Positions 33,470 to 42,298 are shown, numbered from the stretch's first letter. The stretch: DNA of 56,023 bases from Eubacteriales bacterium (GCA_030533405.1 JAUNJF010000023.1:1-56023), one strand, 5' to 3'. The notes: generated by a model not told the origin, from the sequence alone. A program made the numbers and translations.

Positions 33470-33751
33470 TTGCTGGAGGGAATTAAAAAACTTGTGGTAG
33501 TTTGCGAAAAGAAGATTGATCATTCCTGCATTTCGCTTGAGCAGGGTGAAAAATATTTTCGTTATAAATATGACTATACAAAGTTGGGTGTCGATGATTA
33601 TAATGATGCGTATGGCGGTTATGTACTTGCTGGGGAATATGTGCCAAATGAAGAATCAACAGGTTATCAGTTGATAGATGAAGATAAGATTGTGAACATC
33701 AATATTTTGGGGCATATCTACAAAGTGAGTCGAGATGAGATTATGAAATAA
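33470..33751 (+). CDS. Small protein of unknown function without a clear start codon
   Basis: The frame is open from just after a TGA at 33431 to 33751 and reads ILEDYRTTEELLEG then KKLVVVCEKKIDHSCI. No ATG or GTG lies at its beginning; a TTG at 33470 is the only standard start and has a poor SD. An ATG at 33430 in another frame runs into a stop after two codons, so a small indel may have removed the start. The coding-like composition and the 12-bp spacing to the response regulator suggest a real or recently damaged gene. Family not recognised. Confidence 0.4.
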   Translation: MLEGIKKLVVVCEKKIDHSCISLEQGEKYFRYKYDYTKLGVDDYNDAYGGYVLAGEYVPNEESTGYQLIDEDKIVNINILGHIYKVSRDEIMK

Positions 33752-33762
33752 GAGGATAAGAC

Positions 33763-34482
33763 ATGATAAAGATTGCGATATGCGATGATGAGCAAGAGAG
33801 AATAGAGTTACATAAACAAATAGTGGAGGAGAATCTGCAGCAATGTAAGGTAGGTTTTCAAATTGCGACTTATAACCAGAGTGACAATTTACTATATGAC
33901 ATTGTTGAGGATCATTTTTTCTATGATTTGTTGTTATTGGATATTGAAATGCCAGGCAACACAGGAATGGAGTTGGCTGAAAAGATAAAACCCTATCTGC
34001 CAAATGTGAAGATTATTTTTATCACATCACATATTGAATATGCAATCGATGCTTTTGAGTTGTCGATTTTTCGCTATGTGCCAAAAAATGATACTGAAAA
34101 GCGTTTGCCAGCGGCTTTGCAGGATGCGATGAAGCTCATCGAATTAGAGGATGGTAAGGTATACACCATTCAGACGAATAGCCGGTTGGAGAAGCTTCCG
34201 TATAAGGATATTTACTACATTGAAAGAGATGGGAAAAATGCAAGTTTCACCACTGCAAATGGTGTATCCAAGGTGCGAAAAAGTTTGCAACAGGTGTATG
34301 AAGAATTAGATGGTGACGAATTTATTTTCATTGACCGTGGTTGCATTGTAAATATCATTTACATTATGCAGATTAAAGAAGGAATGGCAGTTTTGAAGTC
34401 AGGTGAGACGTTGCCGATTAGTCGTTCACATTTACAGGAAGTGAAAGAGGAGATTAATCAGTATTGGGGGTTACATATATGA
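33763..34482 (+). CDS. LytTR-type response regulator (AgrA/ComE-like)
   Basis: 239 aa, with GAGGATAAG upstream. The receiver domain spans 1-120, with acidic pocket DDE at 8-10, phospho-acceptor D60 (LLLLDIEMP) and the switch region FITSHIEYAIDAFELS. The LytTR DNA-binding domain runs from about 140 to 235 (IYYIERDGKNASFTT, FIFIDRGCIVNI). It overlaps the histidine kinase by four bases. Such pairs usually control bacteriocin, toxin or cell-surface operons from peptide signals. No peptide precursor is visible beside it. Confidence 0.93.
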   Translation: MIKIAICDDEQERIELHKQIVEENLQQCKVGFQIATYNQSDNLLYDIVEDHFFYDLLLLDIEMPGNTGMELAEKIKPYLPNVKIIFITSHIEYAIDAFELSIFRYVPKNDTEKRLPAALQDAMKLIELEDGKVYTIQTNSRLEKLPYKDIYYIERDGKNASFTTANGVSKVRKSLQQVYEELDGDEFIFIDRGCIVNIIYIMQIKEGMAVLKSGETLPISRSHLQEVKEEINQYWGLHI

Positions 34483-35690
34483 GCAAAATGAAATTGGACA
34501 TGAAAAATGTAGCCTTTGTATTGTTGGGCTTGATGGCGATTGTTGGAATTGAATGGTTTTTGAAGCTTCCGTTGATGTATGGAGTTGGAGTAGAGACTAT
34601 CTGGATTGCCTTTTGTGCAAATCGTTTTTGGAAACTTGATGGAAGAATGAGTTTCTGTGTGGGATTCTTTTATGAAATATGCGTTCATTTGTGGCAGTAT
34701 CTTGCAGTGGTTTGGTTTGGTGTTCTCTTAAAAAGGAAGTTATTTGTACAGGATTATTTTATGGAGGGACAAGTAACACTTCTGGTGTTGCATGTTTTTT
34801 TTATTGGAATCGTAGCATACATTTTACAGTCAGAGCAGATGGATGACAATAAAATATTTCGCGTGTTATCTGGCATATGTATGTTAGGATTTTTTGGAGC
34901 GCTCAGTCTGAAAGAGCAGACAGTGGTAGAACTGGATCCGGATACTGTGGATATGTGGATTTATTTCAGTATTGCGCTGATGGTAGCACTATTAGTAATC
35001 AATATGCGACGTCAGTATGAAATGGAGCGTGAACTTGCGGATTTGAAATTGCAACAGGCGGAATTGTTGGAACGCGATTACGCAAACTTGAATCAGGCGT
35101 ATTCCATGAATGCAAAATTGTTTCATGATTTTCATAATCATATTGGTGTTTTGCGTCAGTTGCTTAATCATGAGAAGATGAAGGAAGCAATGGAGTATTT
35201 GGATGCACTGCAGGCGCCAGTACGTGAAATGACACAGACAATTTGGACTGGAGATGAAACGGTAGATTATCTGATTAATAGCAAAGAAGCGACCGCGAAA
35301 GAGCATCATATTGCGTATCAGGCACATGTGGAATTTCCGAAAAACACGAATCTTCGTGCGGCGGATTTGTGTGCGATTTTAGGTAATCTGTTAGATAATG
35401 CAATTGAGGCTGCAAAGCAGGTTGAGAATGTGGAACAGCGTTTTATAAAACTGACGATTCGAAGAATTAATCAGATGCTTGTAATCAAGGTGGAAAATGG
35501 ATATCGTGCTGCACCTGTGAAGGTGGACGGTGCATTGCAAACGACAAAAAAAGATGGCGGATTACATGGTTGGGGTGTCAAGAGTGCGCAGACAGCAGCG
35601 GAAAAATATGATGGCATGGTACAGACAAAATGCGAGGGACAGGTTTTTCAGGCAGTCGTAACATTATCTTTTGCGTGCTTAAAGGGATAA
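34479..35690 (+). CDS. GHKL-type sensor histidine kinase (AgrC-like)
   Basis: 403 aa from the ATG at 34479, overlapping the regulator stop, with GGGGG as SD. Five to six hydrophobic helices fill residues 8-175. A coiled coil follows (MERELADLKLQQAELLERDY). The phospho-acceptor region is FHDFHNHIG with H216, and the ATPase N-box is NLLDNAIEAA. A G-box (GGLHGWGVKSAQTAAEKY) is present. It pairs with the LytTR regulator upstream. The stop codon lies inside the terminator stem. Confidence 0.92.
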   Translation: MSKMKLDMKNVAFVLLGLMAIVGIEWFLKLPLMYGVGVETIWIAFCANRFWKLDGRMSFCVGFFYEICVHLWQYLAVVWFGVLLKRKLFVQDYFMEGQVTLLVLHVFFIGIVAYILQSEQMDDNKIFRVLSGICMLGFFGALSLKEQTVVELDPDTVDMWIYFSIALMVALLVINMRRQYEMERELADLKLQQAELLERDYANLNQAYSMNAKLFHDFHNHIGVLRQLLNHEKMKEAMEYLDALQAPVREMTQTIWTGDETVDYLINSKEATAKEHHIAYQAHVEFPKNTNLRAADLCAILGNLLDNAIEAAKQVENVEQRFIKLTIRRINQMLVIKVENGYRAAPVKVDGALQTTKKDGGLHGWGVKSAQTAAEKYDGMVQTKCEGQVFQAVVTLSFACLKG

Positions 35691-35723
35691 TGCATATGAA
35701 AAAATATGCATTATCCCTTTTCT
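35681..35723 (+). terminator. Terminator overlapping the histidine kinase stop codon
   Basis: AAAGGGATAATGCATAT pairs perfectly with ATATGCATTATCCCTTT across GAAAAA and is followed by TCTG. The TAA stop at 35688 is in the 5' arm. Confidence 0.75.
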
Positions 35724-35724
35724 G

Positions 35725-35733
35725 TGTTATAAT
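35725..35733 (+). promoter_or_regulatory. Extended -10 promoter upstream of the ECF sigma gene
   Basis: TGT-TATAAT matches an extended -10 (TGnTATAAT); no clear -35. It could give basal sigma-A transcription of the ECF operon in addition to the promoter at 35748. Confidence 0.45.
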
Positions 35734-35747
35734 TGGGCGAAATGAAA

Positions 35748-35777
35748 TGCAACCAAATGTGGGGATGAAAAGTATAT
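35748..35777 (+). promoter_or_regulatory. ECF-sigma-type autoregulatory promoter
   Basis: TGCAACC (35748-35754), 13 nt, then AAAAGTATAT (35768-35777). The same two boxes at the same spacing occur at 37019-37048 before the lipoprotein gene. An AAC-containing -35 box is typical of ECF promoters. It lies 25 bp before the sigma gene. Confidence 0.75.
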
Positions 35778-35801
35778 TATATAGAGTCCCTTGGAGAGAT
35801 T

Positions 35802-36314
35802 ATGAAAAAGAATGAAATTTTACAAATGAATACTGCCGGATACAGCGTGGATTTAGATAAAGCGGTGGATGATTATGCAGATATGGTATATCGTATTGCC
35901 GTGTCCTATGTAAAGAATACTACGGAGGCGCAGGATATATTCCAGAACACATTTCTTAAGTTAACCAGATATAAGGATACAATTGAAAGTGAAGAACATT
36001 TACGGGCCTGGTTAATCAGGGTGGCAGTCAACTGTGCGAAGTCTTTTGTGACAAGTACCTGGAATAAGACCACAGAGGGGCTTGATTTGGAAAGAATAAA
36101 TGAGCCTGTCTTTGAGATGGAGGAGCACAGTGAACTATATGAGATGATACTTGCGTTAGATGATAAATATAAAATGCCACTATATTTATATTACTACGAG
36201 GGATATTCTGTTAAAGAGATTGCTGAGATGTTAGGTGAAAAAGAAAATACGATTAAATCGAATCTAAGTCGAGGGCGTAAAAAATTAAAGGAAGACATGG
36301 AAAGAAAGATGTAA
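35802..36314 (+). CDS. ECF-type RNA polymerase sigma factor
   Basis: 170 aa with GGAGAG upstream. Region 2 is at about 20-85 (YADMVYRIAVSYVKNTTEAQDIFQNTFLKLTRY), and region 4 at about 115-165 (YEGYSVKEIAEMLGEKENTIKSNLSRGRKKL). The length and absence of region 3 place it in the ECF group. Its gene is followed 15 bp later by a one-helix membrane protein that is probably its anti-sigma factor. Two matching promoter boxes in this window (35748, 37019) give its likely target sequence. Confidence 0.93.
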   Translation: MKKNEILQMNTAGYSVDLDKAVDDYADMVYRIAVSYVKNTTEAQDIFQNTFLKLTRYKDTIESEEHLRAWLIRVAVNCAKSFVTSTWNKTTEGLDLERINEPVFEMEEHSELYEMILALDDKYKMPLYLYYYEGYSVKEIAEMLGEKENTIKSNLSRGRKKLKEDMERKM

Positions 36315-36329
36315 GTTGAGGAAGTGTGT

Positions 36330-36992
36330 ATGAATAAGGAAGGAATGCAAACGTATACAGAGGTTTATAACAACCTGAAAGCTCCTGAACAATGGAAAAC
36401 GGATATAAAATCATTGATGCGGGATGAGTTGACGAAAAATAACAATCATATTGATAATATGAATAGTATGCAAAGGAATCATTTGGAGTCTGTAGAGAAT
36501 CAAAAGGTAGTCAATATACAAAGTAAAAAGAGATTATCCAAGGGATATAAAATGATTCTGACGGCTGGGGGAATTGCAGCAGCAGTTCTTTTAATTTTTA
36601 CTGTTAATATAATGAATGGGCCGAGATTTGTTACTCCAATGAAGGATGGAGAGATACAATCTGAGGTGGCACTGAAAAATACCACTCTTTATTTTGAGAT
36701 ACAGGAAAAAGAGGATTCGGCTGTTTTGGCAGGGAAACAGGATGATAGTCAATCTTCGGTAACATTTCAAATAGATGGTGATAAGGGCGAGGTTATAACA
36801 AGTGATAACCAAGCTGACGAAAAGGGTTCGCCTTCATATGTAAAAGGAATTCCTGTATATTTGACCATTATTGCTACAGATGAGGGATATCAATATACTG
36901 CCGTTTATGAAAAGGATGGGGAGACCTGTGAATTTACACGCGTTGGTATTACGCAGAAGGAATTTATTCGGTTGTTATACAAAGCGTTGTAA
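36330..36992 (+). CDS. Probable anti-sigma factor, single-pass membrane protein
   Basis: 220 aa from the ATG at 36330 (TTGAGGAAG upstream); a GTG two codons earlier is less likely. The cytosolic N-terminus (about 1-70) is helical and charged (APEQWKTDIKSLMRDEL). One membrane helix lies at about 73-92 (MILTAGGIAAAVLLIFTV), and the rest is extracytoplasmic and beta-rich. This topology with an upstream ECF sigma gene is typical of membrane anti-sigma factors. I do not see a canonical zinc HxxxCxxC motif, so it is not a ZAS-type protein. Confidence 0.75.
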   Translation: MNKEGMQTYTEVYNNLKAPEQWKTDIKSLMRDELTKNNNHIDNMNSMQRNHLESVENQKVVNIQSKKRLSKGYKMILTAGGIAAAVLLIFTVNIMNGPRFVTPMKDGEIQSEVALKNTTLYFEIQEKEDSAVLAGKQDDSQSSVTFQIDGDKGEVITSDNQADEKGSPSYVKGIPVYLTIIATDEGYQYTAVYEKDGETCEFTRVGITQKEFIRLLYKAL

Positions 36993-37018
36993 ATGGGTAA
37001 AAAAATTTTTATTGTATT

Positions 37019-37048
37019 TGCAACCATTTTGTTGGTATAAAAGTATAT
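37019..37048 (+). promoter_or_regulatory. ECF-sigma-type promoter of the transglutaminase-like lipoprotein
   Basis: TGCAACC (37019-37025), 13 nt, then AAAAGTATAT (37039-37048), identical boxes and spacing to 35748-35777. A sigma-A-like TTGTAT-18-TATAAA overlaps it. Confidence 0.75.
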
Positions 37049-37073
37049 AAGGTGTAGGAACAAAAAATATATA

Positions 37074-37100
37074 GATAATTGCGAGTTTCACAATTACCTA
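37074..37100 (+). repeat. Minimal palindromic element (AATTGCG family)
   Basis: TAATTGCGA-gtt-TCACAATTA is a short palindrome, and the right half GAGTTTCACAATTACCTA equals the right end of the 217-bp element. It lies between the ECF promoter and the RBS of the next gene. Confidence 0.6.
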
Positions 37101-37129
37101 AACAAATACATGGAAAGAGGAGAAATAAA

Positions 37130-39706
37130 GTGAAAAAAAGATTTGTTTATGGGAAAAAATTTGTATCAGTTATGGCAGCTATGAGTATTATGGTAGGTAC
37201 GTTGTCAGGATGTGGCGCGAAGGATGTGAGTGATGGATCTGATTCCGCAATGACAGCAATTGCCGATGAGGCAGGAGAAGATGCGTTAGACCTAACGGAT
37301 GGAAATAGTCTGTTAGCTGCAATTAAGCAAAATTATGCTGCTGCTAGTGTGAATGCGGATTACAACAAAGGTTTGTATGACCTTGATAGTGATTATGTAT
37401 TTGAATTTTCTGCAGGAGAAGAGGCAGGGGAAGAGTGCTATGATGTATTTCAGGTGTATGACACAGATGATTTGGATCGTGAGTTCAAGCGTCCTTATAA
37501 TACGAATACATATGAAGATGGTGTGATTAAAGTTGCACCGGATGGGGTAATCAAACTTGATGGAGAAAATGGACAGGATTGTAATGACGGAACCTGGGGT
37601 TCTATGAATCAGTTATATCTTGTGCAGTATCGTGATCTTAAGACAGGGGAAGAATTAGCTAATCCGATTATCACACCATTTACAGTGAAGCATGACTTAA
37701 AGTCGCCTGCAGTAGGTCAGGGTGTAGATGAAAAGAATAATTATGTGTTGAAGTGGAAAGATGTTGAGGGAGCAAAGGAATATGCAGTTTACGAAAGAAT
37801 TGGTGATTCGGCATATACACTTCGTGCTACGACAACAGATACCATGATTAATAGCAGATCTTTTAATAATCAGGCAGAAACGGAAGACCTTCTTGAATTG
37901 TTTAAGAATGATTTGCAGAATACAGGTATGGAGGTTGACGAAGAAGGAATCTCTGCGATGAACAGCGGAATCGATATTGAGGATGAGGCAGGATATTATG
38001 TGGTTGTTGCCATTGGTGATCAGGGTAAAGTATCTGGTATGAGTAATATTGTTGATGCAAGAGATATTGCAGCAAATCTTCCAACACATATCAAGGATTA
38101 TTCTGTTGAACTTGATATCACATCAATCGAAGATGTACCGACTTATGTAGATGTGGAAATGGTGGATGGTTCTGTTACACAGATGATTATTGATTATCAT
38201 GGAGCACAGGCATATCAGTATCCAGATGAGCCAAATAAGATTACCATTAAAGCGCATGTAGCGAATACAGAGTTTGATAGTTTTATGGTTACATTAAATG
38301 GTATGAAGTACGAGGATGTTGTGGCACAGAAAGATTATTTCTTAGACAGAGAGGATAAGCTTCTTGCGAATATCAGACCAGCAGAGGTTGATGTGCCAAC
38401 CATAGAGATTACAACGGATGATGCAACTTCAGAGTCTACTCCCAGTGAGGAAGTAACAGAAGAGCCAGAAGAGGAGATTACGGAGGAAATTACAGAAGAA
38501 GTCACAGAGGAAATCACCGAAGAGGTAACAGAGGAAGTGACGGAAGAAGTGACTGAAGAAGAACCGCAGGAACCAGAGGTTGAGGAGCCAACCGAAGAGG
38601 AAACTTCTGCACCAACTGAAGTTGGAGAAGCACCAAGTGAAATGCCAACAAAGACACCAGGCAATACAACTGCAGAAAAGTTGATGAATGAGGTATCAGC
38701 TGATGTTGAAAATACGATTAATAATTTAGGTGCAGACAAAGTAAATCAAGTATTATATGCAAATTCAGATCTTGGTGCATGGATGGCGTATTGTCTCATT
38801 GCGCAGAGCGAGGTAATTCCAGTTCCAACAACTGTATTCCCAGAGGCAGCAAGTACAGAATATCTTTTAGAGGTATTGTTAGAGGCATATAGACAAAATC
38901 CAACAAGTGGTTTGCTTGATATTGGAGAAATTAAGTATAATTCAGAACTTGAGGCTTTAAAAATTGTATATATCGAGGATTGTGATACAAGATTGGATAA
39001 GACAAAATTAGAGCTTGAAAAGGCCGCAGAGGTAGCAGGTTCTGTATGTGAGGATTCCATGTCTGATTATGACAAAGTATTTGCGTTAAATGAGTATTTT
39101 AGAATTAATGCATCCTATGATTTTGATTCTATGTCAACAGATGTCGATATTCATAGTCTTTCAGAAAGCTTTTTAGATGCGCATGCGCCATATGGTATTT
39201 TGTGTAATAATTATGGTGTTTGTGAGAGTTATTCGGAAGCATTTATTCTTGCATCCAGAATGGCAGGATTGGAATCGATTGCTGAGGTTGGAACCCTTTT
39301 TGGTGGTGGACATGAGTGGAATCGTGTAAAGGTTGATGGTTCATGGTGTGTACTTGATATTACAAACAATGACAATGATGATATTACAAATGGATTGTTA
39401 AATGTTAGTGATGAGCAGATTGCTGGTACCTTGGTACCATCCAAAGGTTATATGGTGGATACAACACCATTTGCTGCTGACTCTTCAGATAAAGAATTCT
39501 ATTATGTGAATGGCTTAGCTGTAACAGATTATATGGATGCGAAGGACCTTATTATGGAGCAGCTTAAAAATGATTCCAAGGTTACTGTAAGAGTTCCAGC
39601 AGGCACAACAGAAGAGGAAGTAAAAGAGCTATTCCAGGCATTGGTACAGGAGGGAGCATCTATTCAGACAGGTAATTATGCATTTGGTCTTGTTCATGTT
39701 GAGTAG
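37130..39706 (+). CDS. Large lipoprotein with transglutaminase-like domain
   Basis: 858 aa from a GTG with GAGGAG upstream. The lipobox LSGC gives lipidated C28. Residues 90-430 carry beta-rich, Fn3-like sections. About 438-500 is a low-complexity linker of EEVTEE/EEITEE repeats. The C-terminal transglutaminase-like fold has a plausible Cys-His-Asp triad: C698 (YGVCESYSEAF), H728 (GGGHEWNRV) and D743 (LDITNND). Such domains act as cysteine proteases, peptide cross-linkers or isopeptidases at the cell surface. An ECF-type promoter at 37019 links it to the sigma/anti-sigma pair, suggesting an envelope-stress role. Confidence 0.85.
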   Translation: MKKRFVYGKKFVSVMAAMSIMVGTLSGCGAKDVSDGSDSAMTAIADEAGEDALDLTDGNSLLAAIKQNYAAASVNADYNKGLYDLDSDYVFEFSAGEEAGEECYDVFQVYDTDDLDREFKRPYNTNTYEDGVIKVAPDGVIKLDGENGQDCNDGTWGSMNQLYLVQYRDLKTGEELANPIITPFTVKHDLKSPAVGQGVDEKNNYVLKWKDVEGAKEYAVYERIGDSAYTLRATTTDTMINSRSFNNQAETEDLLELFKNDLQNTGMEVDEEGISAMNSGIDIEDEAGYYVVVAIGDQGKVSGMSNIVDARDIAANLPTHIKDYSVELDITSIEDVPTYVDVEMVDGSVTQMIIDYHGAQAYQYPDEPNKITIKAHVANTEFDSFMVTLNGMKYEDVVAQKDYFLDREDKLLANIRPAEVDVPTIEITTDDATSESTPSEEVTEEPEEEITEEITEEVTEEITEEVTEEVTEEVTEEEPQEPEVEEPTEEETSAPTEVGEAPSEMPTKTPGNTTAEKLMNEVSADVENTINNLGADKVNQVLYANSDLGAWMAYCLIAQSEVIPVPTTVFPEAASTEYLLEVLLEAYRQNPTSGLLDIGEIKYNSELEALKIVYIEDCDTRLDKTKLELEKAAEVAGSVCEDSMSDYDKVFALNEYFRINASYDFDSMSTDVDIHSLSESFLDAHAPYGILCNNYGVCESYSEAFILASRMAGLESIAEVGTLFGGGHEWNRVKVDGSWCVLDITNNDNDDITNGLLNVSDEQIAGTLVPSKGYMVDTTPFAADSSDKEFYYVNGLAVTDYMDAKDLIMEQLKNDSKVTVRVPAGTTEEEVKELFQALVQEGASIQTGNYAFGLVHVE

Positions 39707-39809
39707 GAAGTAAGGAAAAAAGAAAACCAATGATACTTTGCCAAATGGAAGGAGTTTGGTGAGAATTGATTATGAGATATGACATTCTTATTTTATAAAG
39801 GGGAAATAT

Positions 39810-40997
39810 ATGAAAAAGGACGATAGTTTTGTGTATAAGCAAGCGCTTCTTATAAGTATATGCTTAGCATGTGCTCATGCGGGAATGCTGTTATTATTTC
39901 TTTATATTCACGTATATGAAATGGTTGTGTATAACATAGTAAGCATTTTGTATTTTGGAATACTTTCATATTTGGCAAAATCTAAAAAACTAAGAAGTAA
40001 TATCCTGGTAATTATGAATGAATGTGAGATTGTACTCCATCAAATTTTAGCTGTTTGTTTTGTGGGATTAGACTTTGGTTTTCAATATATTTTACTTTCG
40101 CAGATGGTTCCAATTACATTGGTGTTAAAGGATGAAAGATTTAAAATATATACAATCATAAAGAATCTGTTTTGTGTCTGTGCTTTTTTTATACTGTTTT
40201 TGATGAATCAGAATGTAGAACCAGTCTATGTGATAGATAATGTTGCTCTTAAGAATATGTGTACAATTTTTATTGTGTTGTTTACAGTTGCTGCTGAGTC
40301 GTATATTATATTGACTTCTTATAGGCAGTTAGAAAATATGGTACGCAAAAGTCAAGAGAATGAAATACTTGAAAATAAAAAGAGAATTCAAATTCAGGGT
40401 AATATTATCGCTGCTATTGCAAGCATTATAGAAAGTAGAGATACATCTACTGGTGAGCATACAATTAGAACATCCCAGTATGTAGGATTGATTGCAAACC
40501 AGTTAAAAAAACAAAATAAATACCAAGCAGTTATTACGAATGATTATATAGAAAATTTAATGTCTGCAGCCAGTTTACATGATATTGGTAAGATCTCAAC
40601 GCCAGATTCTATTCTTAATAAGCCAGGTAAACTTGATGAAGACGAATACGAAATTATTAAACAGCATGCAGCGGAAGGTGGGGAAATAATTCACAAAATT
40701 TTAGTGGATATTGAGAATGAAATTTATGTTCAAATGGCTTATGAAATAGCTACCTATCATCATGAGAGATGGGATGGAAAGGGATACCCGCAGAAGCTTC
40801 AAGGGGATAATATTCCATTGAATGCAAGAATAATGGCTGTGGCGGATGTGTATGATGCATTAATATCGTCACGTTGTTATAAAAAAGGATTTAGTAAGGA
40901 GACGTCTACCGATATCATATTAGAAGGTCGTGGAACGCAGTTTGATCCAGATGTGGTAGACGCATTTATGGAGCTTAGAAAGCAAGATGCTTTATAA
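39810..40997 (+). CDS. Membrane-anchored HD-GYP domain protein
   Basis: 395 aa, with AAAGGGGAA upstream. About six hydrophobic helices lie in residues 10-175 with short loops, and a coiled linker runs 180-205. The HD-GYP domain spans about 200-390 with H257-D258 (HDIGK), HHERWDGKGYP and DVYDALISSR intact. It is likely a c-di-GMP phosphodiesterase responding to a signal sensed within the membrane domain. It is the second HD-GYP protein in the window; the short-loop sensor differs from the large ectodomain of the one at 25235. Confidence 0.9.
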   Translation: MKKDDSFVYKQALLISICLACAHAGMLLLFLYIHVYEMVVYNIVSILYFGILSYLAKSKKLRSNILVIMNECEIVLHQILAVCFVGLDFGFQYILLSQMVPITLVLKDERFKIYTIIKNLFCVCAFFILFLMNQNVEPVYVIDNVALKNMCTIFIVLFTVAAESYIILTSYRQLENMVRKSQENEILENKKRIQIQGNIIAAIASIIESRDTSTGEHTIRTSQYVGLIANQLKKQNKYQAVITNDYIENLMSAASLHDIGKISTPDSILNKPGKLDEDEYEIIKQHAAEGGEIIHKILVDIENEIYVQMAYEIATYHHERWDGKGYPQKLQGDNIPLNARIMAVADVYDALISSRCYKKGFSKETSTDIILEGRGTQFDPDVVDAFMELRKQDAL

Positions 40998-41047
40998 ATT
41001 TTTTCGTGCGATGCCGAGAGAAAACTCCAAAATTCAGACGCGCTTAT

Positions 41048-41090
41048 GCTCTATGAATATTTATTTGTGAATATTCATAGGGCGTTTTTT
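41048..41090 (+). terminator. Terminator after the HD-GYP gene
   Basis: GCTCTATGAATATT pairs with AATATTCATAGGGC (one U-G pair) and is followed by GTTTTTT. Confidence 0.85.
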
Positions 41091-41235
41091 AATGCGTTTT
41101 TTCTTGGTTATAAATGATAAACAATCAATTAAAATGATACTTATAAAAATAATAATGAAAAAAATAAAAAAAATATTGAAAAAAATTTTAAATTAATTTA
41201 GAGTTTTTTTTAGGACGTCCAAAACACATAAAAAA

Positions 41236-41282
41236 TTAAGGAGTTTCCTGCTATGCGGGATAAAATAATCCTTAGCACCTAG
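41236..41282 (+). promoter_or_regulatory. Structured leader with possible nine-codon ORF before the serine hydrolase
   Basis: TAAGGA/TCCTTA (41237-41242, 41269-41274) encloses TCCTGC-tat-GCGGGA (41246-41260). An ATG in the inner hairpin (41253) opens MRDKIILST, ending at 41282, with AAGGAG ten bases upstream. The rest of the 305-bp gap is very AT-rich with nothing else recognisable except GGACGTCC at 41213. Confidence 0.4.
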
Positions 41283-41302
41283 ATGTTTTAGGAGGAAGCA
41301 AA

Positions 41303-42298
41303 GTGGATAAAATAAGAGAAATTATAGGAAAAGAATACGCAAATACATTAGGTATTATTGCATACAAGGATGGCGAGAAGATAATAGAGGAATACTTCAG
41401 GGATGCCAATGCAGAAGAATCGGTGCATACATTTTCTATCGTGAAAAGCATTGTTGGAATCTTAGTAGGAATTGCGATTGATCAAGGTTTTGTGGAAGGT
41501 GTTCATCAGAAGGTTCTGGATTTTTTCCCAGATTATAAGCTAAAGAGAAATCAGGAGCAGTTAAAGGATGTAACCGTTGAAAACTACCTGACGATGACAG
41601 TGCCATATAAGTTCAAGAGTGAGCCATGGACTAAGATTTGTACCAGTGAGGACTGGGGAATGAAGGCTTTAGAACAGGTGGGAGGAAAGGAACAGATTGG
41701 TGAGCGGTTCCATTACAGCACACTTGGAATACAGATATTAGCAAACCTTTTGAAAGAGGCAACGGGAATGAATCTGAAGGATTTTGCTACCAAGTATTTG
41801 TTTGAACCACTTGACATAAAGGAGGTTCCGATTGCAAAGGTATATGATAGAGCTTCTCAGGAGGAGTTTTACAAGACTAGAAACAACCGTGGCTGGGTGA
41901 AGGATCCGAGTGATAATTATACTACAGGTTGGGGCTTATCTCTTACTACAGATGATTTTGCAAAGATTGGTTTGATGGTGCTGAATAAGGGTATCTACAA
42001 TGGAAAGCGTATTCTTTCAGAAGAATACATTGAACAGATGCTGACAGAGCATGAAGAAAGCTACGGATATTTGTGGTGGATTTATAAGAAGAATACAACA
42101 ATCAAAATTATTCGTAAGGAATATAATACAGGAAAATATGATTCTTACTGTATGAATGGAGTTGGTGGATCATTGGTTACCATTATTCCAGAGATGAATA
42201 CGGTGATTTGCATGACCTGTTCTTTGGTGTATAATCCAAAGCCCAGAATGGAATTGATTAATCAATATATACTTCCGTATATTGAGAAACTATCGTAA
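41303..42298 (+). CDS. Serine hydrolase, beta-lactamase/penicillin-binding protein fold (class C type)
   Basis: 331 aa from a GTG with AGGAGGAA upstream. The SxxK motif is SIVK (S45-K48) in TFSIVKSIVGILVG. The second-motif tyrosine is in GERFHYSTLG, with Ser-Thr in place of the usual Asn region, and GVGG near the C-terminus is the likely KTG equivalent. No signal peptide or anchor is visible, so the enzyme may be cytosolic, more like EstB-type esterases or D-aminopeptidases than a secreted lactamase. It precedes a two-component system but has its own leader. Confidence 0.82.
   Translation: MDKIREIIGKEYANTLGIIAYKDGEKIIEEYFRDANAEESVHTFSIVKSIVGILVGIAIDQGFVEGVHQKVLDFFPDYKLKRNQEQLKDVTVENYLTMTVPYKFKSEPWTKICTSEDWGMKALEQVGGKEQIGERFHYSTLGIQILANLLKEATGMNLKDFATKYLFEPLDIKEVPIAKVYDRASQEEFYKTRNNRGWVKDPSDNYTTGWGLSLTTDDFAKIGLMVLNKGIYNGKRILSEEYIEQMLTEHEESYGYLWWIYKKNTTIKIIRKEYNTGKYDSYCMNGVGGSLVTIIPEMNTVICMTCSLVYNPKPRMELINQYILPYIEKLS

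Noticed and set aside
37079-37129. TTG start extending the transglutaminase-like lipoprotein upstream
   Set aside because: It would translate the palindromic element and bury the lipoprotein signal; the GTG at 37130 has a strong SD and gives a normal lipobox position.
38335-38739. Ser/Val-rich minus-strand ORF over the EEVTEE repeats
   Set aside because: Antisense of a repetitive linker; composition reflects the repeats, not a protein.
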